A stretch of DNA of 64,000 nucleotides, taken from NCBI GenBank assembly GCA_001792895.1, contig MARA01000002.1, positions 1-64,000 on the forward strand, written 5' to 3'. The DNA comes from Lentinus brumalis (lineage: Eukaryota > Basidiomycota > Agaricomycetes > Polyporales > Polyporaceae). The stretch's first letter is position 1; each line of letters opens with the position of its first letter. A model generated the notes under the pieces. That model saw only the letters and a program-made list of their open reading frames with translations. It had not been told where the DNA came from and did no database searches. The translations under genes and the position numbers were made by a program. Below, piece by piece: positions 42,639 through 54,914 of this stretch.

Positions 42639-45015
42639 ATGGACGACATGTCAATGTCCATGTCCATGTCGGTCGACGACACCTTCTCGTTCATCAATCG
42701 CAACAAACCGCGTAAGCGTGTGGACAGCGACGCTTCGAGCTTCTACTTCCAGATGCACCCCTACCGTCGTGGACACCGCCGTGGACCCTCTGCGATGTCT
42801 GTCGCGTCCAATGCACCACCGGTCAGTTTGTACAACCGCAGCTTCGGCGCTCATGCCCACCGCCGCAACGATTCAAACACCAGCGCAAGCTCTGTCGGGT
42901 TGTCGTACGCGATGCACGGTGCTGGAGGTGGACGGTCCGCCATGCCGCGGCATAACCGCGACTTCTCTGTGGAGTCGATCATGAGCGACTACTCGGAGCG
43001 ACCCATGGCCCGGCCGGGTTTGGGCGACAAGATGTTCGACAACGCGCATGGTGCTCCGCTCAGCGCGATCTCCGGGTCGCCCGAGAGCAGCTATAGCGAG
43101 CCTGAGGAAGTCAACCGCACGTCATGGGACTCGATCATGGACAACACTGGCAGGTATACTTCGGTTGTGGACGACTCGATCTTTGACAAGACTGGCAAGA
43201 GAACGTCCGTATCATCAGAGTCTGTGTTTGGCCTCGATCCCTCGTACGCTCAGTACGGACGGAACATGTCTAGACGCCAGTTCCGACCTGTGTCTATGAT
43301 GAGCGAGATGAGCGTCCACAGCCCAGTCAAGGAGGATGATACCATGATCACTGTACGTGTCCAATGTTCCAGCCTAATGAAGCGACGCTGATGTGTTCAA
43401 CCCACAGATGCTCGGGGCGGCCATGTTCGTAGGCGTTCCATCAGCTCCCTCGTCGAAGCATCGCCGTGTGCGCGCATGGAGAGGAACAGGCACGCCGCAC
43501 ACCCGGGGCGCGTCCTGCAGTTCGATGCGGACCCGCCCCTCAAGGAGTCGCCCAAGGAACCTCGTCTCCTGGCACAACCGTCCATTGCGTCGACGTCTTC
43601 CATGCAATTTGGTAGCGAGCGCATGATTAAGGCGCGCCAGGGTTTGCTCGAGCGTCAGAGCTTGGAGGAGGGTGCGCTCATGGCACAAGGAGAAGATCTA
43701 CTTGCTTCTTGTGAGTCTTCCCCTTGGTCATTCAATCCCATGCTAACGTTGTGCTAGTGCGTGAGCACTCTATCTTTTCCCGACCCTCGCCCGCGGGACG
43801 CTCGCGATCCAGTACTTGCACATCTTCCTCCTCTGGCACGGACACCCCTCCGCTCTCGGCTTCCGATGGGTCATCAGTCTCGGGCGGCTCACAGTCCAGC
43901 ATTGACCTTGGACATCTCGGTACACTACTCACGAATGCCACCAATCCCACGAGCGGTCTCGCGAGAGCTCGTTCGCGCGCTAGGGCACGAGGGACTGGTC
44001 ACCGTCGTCGCATTGATCAGGCGCGCATGTCCCGGTCCTCGGTGTATGAGACTATAAAGGAGGAAGCCTCCGTGTTCTCAAGCTCGCCGTCGTCGCACGC
44101 GTCAACACCTCAAAGTCTGACGAAACGAATATCGGGTTCGGCAAAGAACGACGCGTCGACCTTCGTCGTGGGGAGTGACACGGACTCGATCTATAGCGAA
44201 TGGGACGACGAGCACGGTATAACCACTTTGCGCAGGTACTATGCTCTTCGGGATGAGGCGCAAGTGACCGTGGATGAAAGCAAGCAGGCCTGGAGTGACA
44301 CCCCATTCTCAGTCGTTGCCGTGCAGGGTGAGTTGCGTCATGCCTTCGAACGACCTTCTGATAGCTGACGACCTGCGGCAGTCTTCCAACCTCCACGGGA
44401 GCCTGTGGCCATGCAGGCAATGCTCGAGCACTCACAGAAGACCTTCGGACCTCTCCCGTCAGAACTTCGTCCTCATCGCGTCCGGTCGCGCACGTCACCA
44501 AGGGCGTCGCCGTACCCTCTTAGGGCGATGCGCTGAATCACGTCCCCTGAGAAGCAGCGCGAATCTCCCATCCAAGTTTTCAGTGACACCCCGAGCAAGC
44601 GCTTCGCGTCTGCTGTTCATGAGCCCTCTGGCCTTCGTGAGGTGTGGACTGCCAACGCCAACGTGCCTACTCCGCCGCCAACGCTCGGAGAGATCAAGCC
44701 GTTCTCGCCATTCCAGGTTGAGATCGACACCTCCAAGCGGGGCAAGAACGCGATGGGCCTCCCTGCCCGTCCCCGTGTTACATCGAGCACACGGCGTGCG
44801 GGGCTGCTCTGGTCAAAGCGCAGCGTCGGGAAGTCCAGCACGCAGGACTGCCAGGAGAACTCGACCATCATCCCTACGTGAGTACTCTTTCCGGATTTTC
44901 GGGTGTAGATGTAACTGATCTTTGGACCGGCAGCCCCTCTGAGACGCTAAGGATCAACCGTCCGCGCCCTCGTGGTCGACCCACTCCCGCGCGCGTGGCG
45001 GTTCCCGCAGCGTGA
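42639..45015 (+). CDS. Conserved Ser/Arg-rich Agaricomycete protein with in-frame TGA
   Basis: The start chosen is MDDMSMSMSMSVDDT at 42639; the frame is open a little upstream and a 5' exon is possible. Exon 1 ends near 43350, a second runs about 43409-43710, a third from about 43758 to 44326 and a fourth from about 44380. The product is very rich in Ser with RKRVDSDASSFYF, RRNDSNTSASSV and PGLGDKMFDNA blocks, and resembles an uncharacterised conserved basidiomycete protein, likely a phosphorylated disordered scaffold. In exon four the frame meets TGA at 44534-44536, yet the same frame continues with conserved-looking sequence (SPEKQRESPIQVFSDTPSKRF... to VWTANANVPTPPPTLGEIKPF) to a final exon ending RGRPTPARVAVPAA at 45015. 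A weak-donor intron 44480-44551 would remove the stop in phase. Confidence 0.6.
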
Positions 45016-46970
45016 TTCTCTCTACCTTCTCCAGCATAACATAAACTCACACCCATACTCCGATTCTTCGTCAGCTTCGCGTCAGTCAGTCGCAGGTTCG
45101 TGTCGCGGCTGTGCCTGGTCCAACCCCCGAGGATGTGCGTCATCTCGTATGCTATGCAAATATCTGTCTATGCCCCGTATCTCTCTCATCTGCATGATCT
45201 CATCCCTGCTGTTGTTGCTCTCTTGCCCCGCAAATCCAGAATCTAGAACCCCACTATCTTCGCTTACGTCCGCCCTCCCTTCCTCCGTACCTGTAGGCAG
45301 GCACTCGCCCTCTTGTCACGCGTGTGGCGAGTATGAGTGGATCTTTCGCTAGAGAGCAACAAGACGCGTGTTGGGCCGCGTCTTCGCGCTCTGGCAGGGC
45401 AGGGACGAGGTGAGGACCTGGACAGGTGGGAGACGCGGTCCTTCTTGGTGCTCGTGGAGAGAATGAAGGAGTGGGGGTGCTGGTCGGCGAGGCCGCGCCT
45501 GCGGACGGGTGTCGCGGAGCGAGAAGGGCCGCGAAACGCGATTCAGACGGGTTTTGCGGGTCGTCGCGGTGTGGCACTGGAGGTCTTCGTGCACCTCGCG
45601 CATGTGCGAGGAGCATGGGCGTCCGCGTGTGGCGCCCACAATGAAGACGGGCGGGGCTTCACCGGCGACTCAGCCGGTTACCACGACGCGTCTGGCTCTT
45701 CACCACCGCACTCCTCTGAAAACTACTACGACGCTATGTCTGGATGGTCGAACAAGGCTGCGAAAGTCGGGCGCAAGAGCGGCGGTGTGGCCGCTAGCAC
45801 GCCAGCCGAAAGCGACGGTTACGCATGCCAGCCAGCTGGCTGGTACAAGGAACGCGTGCCGTCTGGGGTGGTTGGAGATGGGAGGGAGGATGGAACGTAC
45901 GCTGGTAAGTCTGCACGTTCTGGGGCCTTGCGTGTCTCACTGGAGGAATGGATCCAGCCACTCGTGCTTGGCTAGGCAAGTTGCACACTCGTTGCTCGGC
46001 ATGGGAGGTCACGCACGCCGAAGGTTCGTGTAGTGCAATGCCTCGCGCCGCGCAGACTGGATCATAACGTTTGATTAGATACCGGCGTGACCAGCGTTGA
46101 AATGCTGCGCGGACAGGCCAGCAATTAGGTCGTGACGGCGTGCAAGTACGATGTATTACAGAACGCTGTTTGTGCGTGCAGCGACAGAAACGACACGTAT
46201 CATTTCTTGTGCTACACAGAAGCGTGGTCGTGGTGTGCTCTTACGTGGGATTCCTGTACCACTCTCGACTGCGACTATCGACCACACTCGCCATCGCCCC
46301 CTCGATCCGCCTCTCGCCACGCGTCGACTGCGCCACTAACCACGCTGCCACCTGCGCCGCTGCACCCGTCCCTCGCAAGCGGGTCGAAATCGGGCTCTGG
46401 AGCGCGTCAGAGCGACACAGCGCAGAGGTGACGCACACACCCTGTGTGGTCCTACTGCCGCCCTGTACAACGGGTAAGTCGCTCTCACAGCATCTGGCTC
46501 TCTTACAGGGGAGGTTCCAGCGACGGCATATGACCGTTCTGGTTGTTTGCCGGCTGGTGGTACGGGGCGGGGACGTGACACGGACCTGCGGCGGGCGTGC
46601 GATGACGCATGCGGGGGCGGGCGGTAGATTCATAGTTTGCCGGCGGGATGATGAGGAGTGGAGATGTTGCCGGCGGTGCGATCGAGGAGTCTTTGATGGC
46701 ACAGCGAGCGCGCTGGACGGTCGGAAGGGCTCGGAGGTCGGTGAGAGACGCTGGGCGGGAGGGAGTATAGGCGGGGAAGGGATCCAGGCCCGGGAGGTTG
46801 ACGGAAGGCGGGCGGAAGTCATAGAGATGATGCGCCGGCGGGCGGGAGAGGCGCTGGCCCGCCCTCGCCCGCCACAGGCGGGCGGGCGGGCGTCTCACGC
46901 GGCCCACGCGCATCCGCTACGGACGTCGTTCATCGCGTCCGTTTGCGCTGAAACAAGTTGCATTGGGTAC
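45016..46970. other. GC-rich intergenic stretch without a supported gene
   Basis: The first 300 bases are probably the 3' UTR of the Ser-rich gene. The rest is GC-rich, especially 46540-46920, and open in several frames on both strands. None of the translations shows a domain, plausible splicing or non-random composition, so I call none. Confidence 0.5.
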
Positions 46971-47825
46971 CTACGACATGGCCGTATCTACGTGCCACGA
47001 ACGAAGCAGAACGGTGCACGCGTCGAGGCTGCACGGCGCGTCGCGCGACTTCGCAAAAACGCCCGGCCTATTTTGGCGGCGGTTTTGTGAAATCGATTGT
47101 CTAGTCTCCCCCTTCAAGCCATCGATACGCTCCTTCCGCCGAGCAGCAATCCAGGGATCAACGATAGCAGATAGCTCCGAGGACTCTTGCTCAGACACCC
47201 AGTCTCTGAAGTCTTCCAGGAACTTAAGCGTGTCGACGTCCGATGGGTCTCGCTGCAGAGCCTGCTGTAAGCTTCACACGTGGTGTTATTGAACGATTTT
47301 GCGCTAAGCAGATACAAGATGATACGCACCATTCCTGGAAACCAAACGCGCTCACAGCACGGTGGATGTTCTCTTCCTCCATCGCCGAAATAGATCGTTC
47401 GGCATTGCACGCCTTGACTGTCCGCAACCAGAGCGGGAGATCACCCCACATGAGTGCTACCTTGCACACGCTCGACATGACTGCATCGCTTATAGATGGC
47501 TCCATTCGAGCAAGTACTGCCTCCACAAGCTCCGCGTCCTCGGCAGTGGGTTGCGCCGTATTGCAAGCTCGAAGTCGCTTACACGCGTCCAGAAAGCCAC
47601 CTGGACCATGAACGAGTTCGAATTCTTCCCATTGCGGCCAAAGGACAGCCACGGTGCGGTAGAAGACTGCGGCAGCCCAGCTTCAGTCGAGAGCATGTGG
47701 ATCACAGCGTCTACTAACAACTCACCTCGCTTATACGACATATGCTCTGAGTTCTGCTCTACATCAAAGCATCAATCACTGCGTTTTCGAGGTATCTCGG
47801 ACGCGGGTGCGATGTCTTGGGAGAG

Positions 47826-47960
47826 GACCTCGGAAGGGGTTACGAGCTCCCAGACGGCCTCGGAAGAGGTCCCAGGTCGTGTAGTAGAGTCTTCCAATAC
47901 GAGATCGTGATGGATCCCAGTTAGACCATCTCGCATCAGCTCGTATCCCCTTCCGAGGTC
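47826..47960. repeat. Short inverted repeat, 23-bp arms
   Basis: The arm 47826-47848 (gacctcggaaggggttacga...) matches the reverse complement of 47938-47960 with one mismatch, separated by 89 bases. A partial direct copy (gcctcggaagaggtc) lies inside. It falls within the decayed P4H-like gene and may be a small foldback insertion or inverted duplication. Confidence 0.7.
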
Positions 47961-48518
47961 GGTGTGGCGGTGCATAGCGCGAGGGCGCGACTCCGATCGA
48001 AGGCCTACGCTTCGCTCATTGTCCAGACTCCACCCTCTCGACCTCACCCATTTACTCTCGGCCTGCTCTACACGTCCTGGCGAAGTCGGGAGAATATCAT
48101 ATAAGGCTAACAGCCTCATCGCTGCGCTCTCACTCTGGCGCTGTCGGGGCCTGTCGCCTACATCATAGCGTCGGGGATCGAGGTACAGTATGCCACTACT
48201 TATTCTCCGTCTCATCTCATCTCACACCCATAAGTTACAAGCTCACATGTTTATGTTTGGCGCAGGTTATAGGCATCCCTCCAAGTGTATCAGTACTTGC
48301 AAGCACATCCCTAGTGCCGATAGGCCGTCTACTTACTCAGCCACCAGGTCCGTGCGTTATCCCGTCACGAGTGGTCCTCTCAAGAATAGCTCCTGCAGTC
48401 ATCTGGGTTTGCCAGACAGCGCGCACCCAAGTATCTCATGGGCCCCGGGTGCGATCATATTGAGGTACGTGTTCTGCTAAGCAGTCGTGGTAGCTGCCTC
48501 AGGGGAGGGAAGGTGGTG

Positions 48519-48636
48519 GCGTGGACTTGGGCGAGAGGTCGTGGACTTGGAGCGAGATGCTGTGGACTTGGGGCGAGAGAGACTTGGGGCGAGAGAGGGC
48601 GAGAGGTCGCGGACTTGGGGCGCGAGGTGCCAAAGT
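48519..48636. repeat. Degenerate ~21-bp tandem repeat
   Basis: Units of the type gtggacttggggcgagaggtc recur about six times with length variation between 48519 and 48636, inside or just downstream of the decayed P4H-like gene. Confidence 0.7.
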
Positions 48637-50412
48637 CTTGGTGATAATACGTAGAAGCAATGTGTCAGTGATGTACATACTCAAAAGAAAAGTCAATGAA
48701 TGAACCAATATCGCTACTGCTTAAGCTTAAGCAAAGAAATGCAGTATTATTTTGCGCTGGCTGGCCAGACTCGTGGACGCTCAGTATATCCAATTTCGCT
48801 GCTCGTACCCCCCTCCGAGGTGCTCTCTGACAGTTCTTCCTAGGCCGCCTGGGTACATCTCGTAACCCCATCCGATGCACCGTAGCAAGAGCTCGGACCC
48901 TCCATTCTAGTCCATCTCGTCCCCGTACATTCGAGCTGGGCTCGCGGCGCCTCGCAGGCTGTTCCGAGGGAGGTGGAAAACGCAGTGAATACGGACTGCG
49001 TGTGCTCAAGACAAGGGAGAGGGACGCTCACATAGGCATATATCTGCTTGTCAGGCCTCTCTGAAGTGATTAGCTTGATCATGCGCGTCGGGATGCCCTC
49101 GCGCTTGAGGTCATGCTCCAGTGAAGTACAGATGAGGCGGCCATCCAGGCTGACCAAGCGAATGATCTCAATCTCTCTGTCATCGACCTCTACCATGGTG
49201 ACGTCGTTTGCACCCTCGATCCAATGTTCGTCGCCATAGTGCTCCCTTTGAAGCTCTCCCGCACCGCGTTCAGTGCATACCAATGTAGCAAGCCCGACGC
49301 AGAATCCGTGTAGTTTGCCGACGTCGTTCAGGAGCGAGACACGCTGTGCATCCGTTCCGGATAACGAGGCGTGCGCAAGCTGATCACGGGTGTACTTGTC
49401 CTTGAGAGGGGTATCACTGGTTCCTTTTTCCGAGTTCCATGTTGAAAACAGATCGCGGAGGCGGGACACAGTTTGATCTTGGTCGAAGAGCGACGGCGGT
49501 GGGACTTCACTTGTGTGAACCAATTCGTAGTGCAGCGTCAACTGAAACCCCCCGGTAAGAGGCTTGATCTCGCGGGTACAGTCGCCGAACCACGCGAGAA
49601 CGGTTGTGTTGGCCAGGCTATCTGAGCTGCAATCATGAATTTCTTCTCGGTGACCGTGAGCAAGGCGAATCTCTCCACCGGTAAACTTCGAGGGTAAGAC
49701 CACCACAACGGTAGCGATCGCTCCGCTGCCACTCAGGTGTCTATGCGGTGCGACAGAAGTCAGTCGTGATAGACTGGACCCGACTTTTCACTCACACCAC
49801 CGATGACGAGGAGCTAGGGCAATTTATATGTCAGACAGCGACACGGTCAAGGAGGAGGATGAGCATACCTGAATCCAGGCTCGCAGAGGGCAAGTTTGCT
49901 GAGTACACCTCGCGGCGCGCTAGTCTTGTAGTCTACAGCGAAGGCTTGGCAGACTTGTCGGAGTGTGTCGTCAATGAAATCCATCCATCCAATTATTTTC
50001 GAAACGAATATGCCATGGACAGTCAATAGCAGGATGGAGACTCATGATTGGACATACGCCTAGCGGAGGCATCTTCAGGCGTAGAGTTCGAGGCTGCGAA
50101 CTGGGCACAAGCTTTGATGGCTGCAGCCTCCCGGAGACTGAGTGGCAAGCCAAGGGTTCCGAGACCGTCCACGTGGAGTCCTGGGTTGGGCGCAATAGGG
50201 TGGGTTCGCATATACGCAAAGGCCCCTGTAACATTCTGGTCTTCTTCAAGGATTTGTGCCAGACCCCGCTGCAATAGCATGAGTACGCGCAGGTTCTGAT
50301 AATCGCGGAAAGACGTCCTTACACGGATTATAGAACTTTCTGACTGTCCTGATTCGACTGCATTGATCTCGTCATCTGAAGAGTCGTCACCTAAGGCCAG
50401 GTCGGTCGGCAT

Positions 50413-50805
50413 AGTGAACCACGATGAACAGGTACACAGAAACTCTGTATACTCACGTAGCATGTGGGCAGACTAAATCCGCACAGGAGGGTGGAACCTA
50501 GTGGACACAGTGGCACTGGAAGCAGCAGAACTGTCGTTGCAGGTCGTTGCCGACGCCGCGACGCGAGTCAAACGCGAGTATTGGTTTCGCGACGCTATGG
50601 GGCGACACGTGATCGTTCACGACTTCTTGTGGCATTGAATTCTTGATGGTGAACAGCGGGCGAAACTTGAATGAAATCCAAGCAAAGTTCAGACCTTCGA
50701 CACCGAAGTCCTTCAGAGCCATGGAGAAATGGATCCTGTACATATGCAATACTTACGCTACCATAAATTACATACAAACACCACACTAATCGCGCAACCA
50801 GGATG
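50413..50805. other. Interval without a supported gene
   Basis: It lies between the 5' end of the P4H-like relic and the 3' end of the acidic coiled-coil gene. Short open frames on both strands show no recognisable feature. It probably contains 3' UTR and promoter. Confidence 0.4.
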
Positions 50806-52847
50806 TCATGTTCCTGGGTCCATTACCACAACGGACGCAGATTCGTCGTCGTCGGCGTAGTCATACGGGTGGTCGTGTGATCCTTGACGGTCCCCGTCGT
50901 CGCTCGCACTTCCAGACGCGGTTACCCACCAAGGAATCTCGAAGTCGCGTACCTCCTCGATTTCTTGGGGTACGCGAACCCCGAATGCGGTGACATGGCG
51001 CTGGGTCTTCCTCGCAGTGGGAGCAGACGATTGCCGCAGGGCCGCAACCATGAGCACGCACGTCGTCTGCTCCTTCTTACCCGCAAGCCCTGCATAGGTC
51101 GCGTAAGATCTCTTGGCAGAGTATATACTCGACGACGGCATACCGGCAGAGGAAACGGACTCTCGAGTATCTGAGCCCGCGAAGGCTTTCGTCTTCTTCA
51201 CCTTTGCGGACGCGGACTGGCCTACGCGCTGACGCTTTCGGGACGGTGCTTCAGGCAAGGTGTCTGCTGTATCCGCTGAATACCGATCGTACTTGCTGGG
51301 GCCAGCATAGGACGCAGAACGTAGGGGAGAATTTGCGGTCTGGCCTTTGCCGCCGGAGTATTGGAGGGATGGGGAAAGCGTGATCTGCTTGCCGCCGCCT
51401 CTGGATGGGATCGGTGGCTTCGTGTCCTGCTTCGAGGCCAGCATTCGCGGAGGGAATTTGATACGCAGTTTCAGCTGCTTCGACTTGCGCCGTTCGATCT
51501 CCTCGAGGTCAACCTCGGACTCGCCGTCGTCCCCCTCCTCCGCCTGTTCTTCTTTGCCTGCATCCGCCTGCTCCTCCTCCTGCTCCTCTTCTTCCTCTTC
51601 CTCCTCTTCTCCGTCCTCTTCCTCCTCTTCCTCCTCTTCTCCGTCCTCTTCCTCTTCTTCCTCTTCTTCCTCTTCATCCTCTTCGTCCTCCACCACCTCC
51701 ACCACGTCGACAGATGCCTTGCTAGACGGCTTCGCGGCCTTCTTCATCCATCGCCGATCAGGGGGTAAAAGTGTTCTGTAGCGCTGCTCCAGCGACACCG
51801 CGACTTCGAGCATCTCCTTCCTTCGACGCTCGCCTTCGTGGTAAGCAGCTGCGCCATGCAAGTTCATCTCGTCCACGATGTCCTCCTGTGTGGATGGTAC
51901 TGGAGTATTGCTGCCCCCGTCGGTGATTTCGGTGAACTCAGACGCAGGGATCGCGAGGAACGCAGATGAGTCCATCGCGCGTAGCTGATCAATGCGCTCC
52001 TTGAGCTTGTAGTGTTCGTGTTGCAGCTTCTCCTTCTCGCGGAGACGCTGCCGCTTCTCAAACGTCTCGTACTTGCGGTGGCGCTTCTCGTATGCTTGGT
52101 CCGAGGTATCCACGCTCTCCTGCATAGGCGTATTTGAAGCGCGAGCATGTATTGCAGGGTAAAACAACGACATCGTGTGAGTATGTGCGCGTATGTACAG
52201 GAGTAGTGTGCGGACGAACATCTTCAGAGCCACGCGGGCGAAAGCGGCCGCCGACGTGCGCATCCTGCGAGAGCTCAATGAACTCCGGGGTCTGGATGAG
52301 CTGCTGCTCCTTGTAAGCCTTTCGCACTTCGGGGCGGTCGAAGTAGCGTCCATATGCGAGCGTATTCAGCTGGGACTCGGCATTGTGGTCCGCCACAGGT
52401 CCTGATGCAGTGAGAGGAGGGAGGAGCGCGGCGTTTGTGGTCAACAAGAACGAGGTTGTTGCGGGTATGAGCGGCTCGCTCTCAACTGCGCGCGTATGTA
52501 TAAGTGTACAAGACGGAGGAAACTGCCAGCTGAATGGGGAGTGGAATGCGGGCGACGGGGTGGGTGGCAGCGAGGAGTAATGGGGACGCACATTTGCGCT
52601 TCATCGTCTCGAGGATCATCACGTCCGTCTCGCAGCTCCCGACTCCAGGCCCGCCCCGTCGCGAGCGCGTGGGCAAGACGCGCTTTTGCCGGGTCTTCAT
52701 GCCTGCCTTCGCCACCGGAGGTTGCGCCAGCGACTGTGGTTTGCCCGCATGTGGGGGTGCGGGAGACGAGGAGGATGCAGTTGGCTGCTGGCTGCTGGCC
52801 GCGCGCGGGCGTGCAGCGTTGGATTTGCCGTTGCGAGCACTGGCCAT
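50806..52847 (-). CDS. Conserved coiled-coil/acidic nuclear protein, possibly SAS4/PEHE-like
   Basis: The start is at 52847 (MASARNGKSN). Exon 1 runs to about 52589, exon 2 from about 52490 to 52223 (LNTLAYGRYFDRPEVRKAY, QTPEFIELSQD), then a long last exon from about 52120 to the stop at 50806. Its opening, KRHRKYETFEKRQRLREKEK, then QHEHYKLKERIDQLRAMDSS, is a charged coiled coil resembling the conserved N-terminal region of SAS4-type chromatin proteins. A Glu/Asp run of roughly 55 residues (51530-51700) follows, then RKRQR nuclear-signal-like sequence and a terminal FGVRVPQEIEEVRDFEIPWW block reminiscent of PEHE-type motifs. The inferred role is a subunit of a chromatin-modifying complex. 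The resemblance is by motif shape only. Confidence 0.55.
51530..51700 (-). repeat. Low-complexity acidic tract (CT-rich on plus strand)
   Basis: GAG/GAA/GAT-type codons encode Glu runs broken by Asp-Gly. On the plus strand this is cctcttcctcctcttctcc repeated with near-exact 30-36 base copies. It explains the poly-Ser and poly-Leu frames on the opposite strand, which are not genes. Confidence 0.85.
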
Positions 52848-53088
52848 TGCGACGCCACAACGACAAGAAAGACGGAGGAGTGGGTAGATGCCCAGCTCGA
52901 CGGCGCCGACAACTCGACTCTCGCTGCCGGGGCGGTCATCCTAGACGCGCAAACACGTCCGAATTCGGTCGATTCAAAGCTATTGGCTTCAACAACTCAA
53001 CGCCTGCGCAAAGCCGGGCGCGCCAATCGGTCCAAAGGCAAAACGCATGCACGATAGGTGTATAATTACATATGCGACAAAGCTGGAA

Positions 53089-54914
53089 TCATCCGTTGTA
53101 GCCGTTTCCCTGGCCAGGAGGTGGCTGAGAAGGACCGCCCCAACTCCCGCTCCAACCTCCAGGTGGATTGCCGGGGACTGCGTATCCAGACGCATCCTGG
53201 GAATACGGGGCAGACTGTGCGCCATACCCTGCAAAGCCCATGCCCATCCCAGGCATTACAAAGTTAGCAGCAAAGCGTGGGTTAATGTGGGGCTGAACCT
53301 GGGGGTACTGATATGGGAATGCGAAGTCGAACGGCTGCATAGGAGGATACTGTGGATATCCCCAGTTGCCACCACCATTCATATCTGGGGGAACGGCGGA
53401 GCCGTCAGCATACTGGCCTGTGGCGTGGGCAATCGCCAACGATGTGGGGGACAGAGATCGAGGCGGGTGAGTGGGGTCAGTTCGACCGCGTCCACGACCG
53501 CGGCCACGACCACGATCGCGATCGTTATGGCGCCTTCCTCGTCCTCGTCCGCCTCCGAATTCCTCGTGGCGAGAAGGGAGGTCGCGCGGACCCCCTCTTC
53601 CGCGTCCTCGCCCACGGTCATGGCCACGAGAAGCCTGGGACGGAGACACGGGTGACTTCCGGGGTTCCTCTTCCTCACTTACGAACTCTGGCGGAGCGGT
53701 GCCGTAAGCATCGGAGTAAGGGTCGTCATATGAGATGGGGGCAGGGCGAGAAGGGCCCGCGGCGAGGTCCATGTCGTTATACGGTCGAGATTCCGCGTAA
53801 GACGAGGAACCGCCGTATGGGTTGTCGATCATGTCCTGGTCGCGCATGCGTGCAGGTACCGGTGTTGAATGTCTCGAAGACATGACTGAACGTGCCCTAG
53901 ACTGCTCTCGCCTAAAGCAACAGCTCAGGATGCGCATGCCCAGCAAAACAGTACCACGCACCTCTGGGTTTGCGCTCTTTTGTAGGCAGCCTCCGCCTCA
54001 TCGTCGGAAAACTCAAGTTCATCATCTCCAGGCTCCTCGTCGTTGACGTTGCTTGCATCGCTCCCTTTAAGATGTCGGAGCTGTTGCACGAACACGTAGT
54101 GACTTTTGGTAGGGACGTGGAAGACCGGTCGGCCAACCTGGACTTTCTCGGGTCGAGGGGGAACTTCTGGTTGAATCTAACTTGATACAGGGGTTCGCTT
54201 GTTGGCCCAAAGGTCTCAAAGATCTGGCGATAGTCAACACTGCGGAGCAGCAACAATGCAAATGTACGCACATATCCGAAGACCTTCCTGTCCTCGAAGA
54301 CGAGGAGGGTATCCGAGTCAAGTGCCCTCTCGGAGCCCCTGTTCGCGAGTTGTGACGCGACTCCCTTCACAATGACCACCTTGTCCAGTATGTTCAAGAT
54401 TTCCCCGACCTTCTCCAATTGCTCGTCTGCGGAGACTTCGGAGATTTCAGGAATGACGACATCGGCCTCGACAACCTCGTTCTTCGTTCGTACTTGCGCT
54501 TCTGAGGTCGCCGCTGGTTCTCCATCGTCATCTTCGTCCATTTCGGCTCTGACTGGCTTCTCCCGTGTCTTCCGGGCCGACATTTCCTCTTCGTCTTCAG
54601 AGTCGCTGGACGAATCTGAATCGCTTGTGGATTCGGATGGACTAGCCGTTATTTAGATTGAGCCGGCAACGGCATCGTATCGTATTGACGACTTACGCAT
54701 CTACATCGTCCTCCCCGACGTCAACAAGTATACCTGCCTCCACCTCCTGTTCACTGTCGGTGTCACTATCGGTTCCATGGTCTGGATCTGAGCGTGTTGA
54801 GGCCTCGGATAGCTTGGCGGTGGAGGGCACAGGTATGTCTCCAATGATATCCCGAATAAGCAGAAGATCCTGAGGTACTGCAGAGGGTACCGCAAAGGAG
54901 TAAGCGGAATCCAT
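53089..54914 (-). CDS. NAF1: NAF1, H/ACA snoRNP assembly factor
   Basis: NAF1 binds dyskerin during early H/ACA snoRNP (and telomerase RNP) assembly in the nucleus and is later replaced by GAR1. The start is at 54914 (MDSAYSFAVP). Exons are 54697-54914, 54272-54641, about 53979-54223 and 53089 to about 53919. Acidic Ser/Asp/Glu stretches precede the Gar1/Naf1 domain: LNILDKVVIVKGV, SDTLLVFEDRKVFGY, then FETFGPTSEPLYQVRFN and VQVGRPVFHVPTKSHYVFV. The C-terminus is low-complexity with GRGRGR/RGG-like RNA-binding repeats and a Pro/Gly/Tyr-rich tail. One frame break is required between FPLDP and KVQVGRP, at the G3 run 54151-54153; adding one base restores the family sequence. As NAF1 is essential in yeast, an assembly error is likely. 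Confidence 0.85.

Larger units (their letters stand above)
46971..50412 (-). pseudogene. Relic of a prolyl-4-hydroxylase-like 2OG-Fe(II) oxygenase gene
   Basis: The N-terminus at 50412 (MPTDLALGDDSSDDEI) leads to PNPGLHVDGLGTLGLPLS, typical of a large basidiomycete family with a P4H-type oxygenase domain. The core reads VVVLPSKFTGGEIRLAHG and AWFGDCTREIKPLTGGFQL on 48840-49706, and a downstream region near 47224-47650 (LWPQWEEFELVHGP) looks like the family C-terminus. It appears decayed. A GGAT duplication at 49981-49990 shifts the frame in WMDFIDDTLRQV; the exon bearing the HxD iron ligands is not recognisable; and the distal His and 2OG-binding Arg of the family (H in tHEV, R in GYRL) are Arg and Gln here. 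Even if spliced somehow, the product should be inactive. Confidence 0.6.

Noticed and set aside
45337..47090. Long open frames of 212 and 316 codons on the plus strand
   Set aside because: GC-rich DNA with open frames on both strands; translations are compositionally random, without domains or splice structure.
51347..51781. Poly-Ser and poly-Leu open frames on the plus strand
   Set aside because: They are the complement of the Glu/Asp tract in the minus-strand gene 50806-52847.
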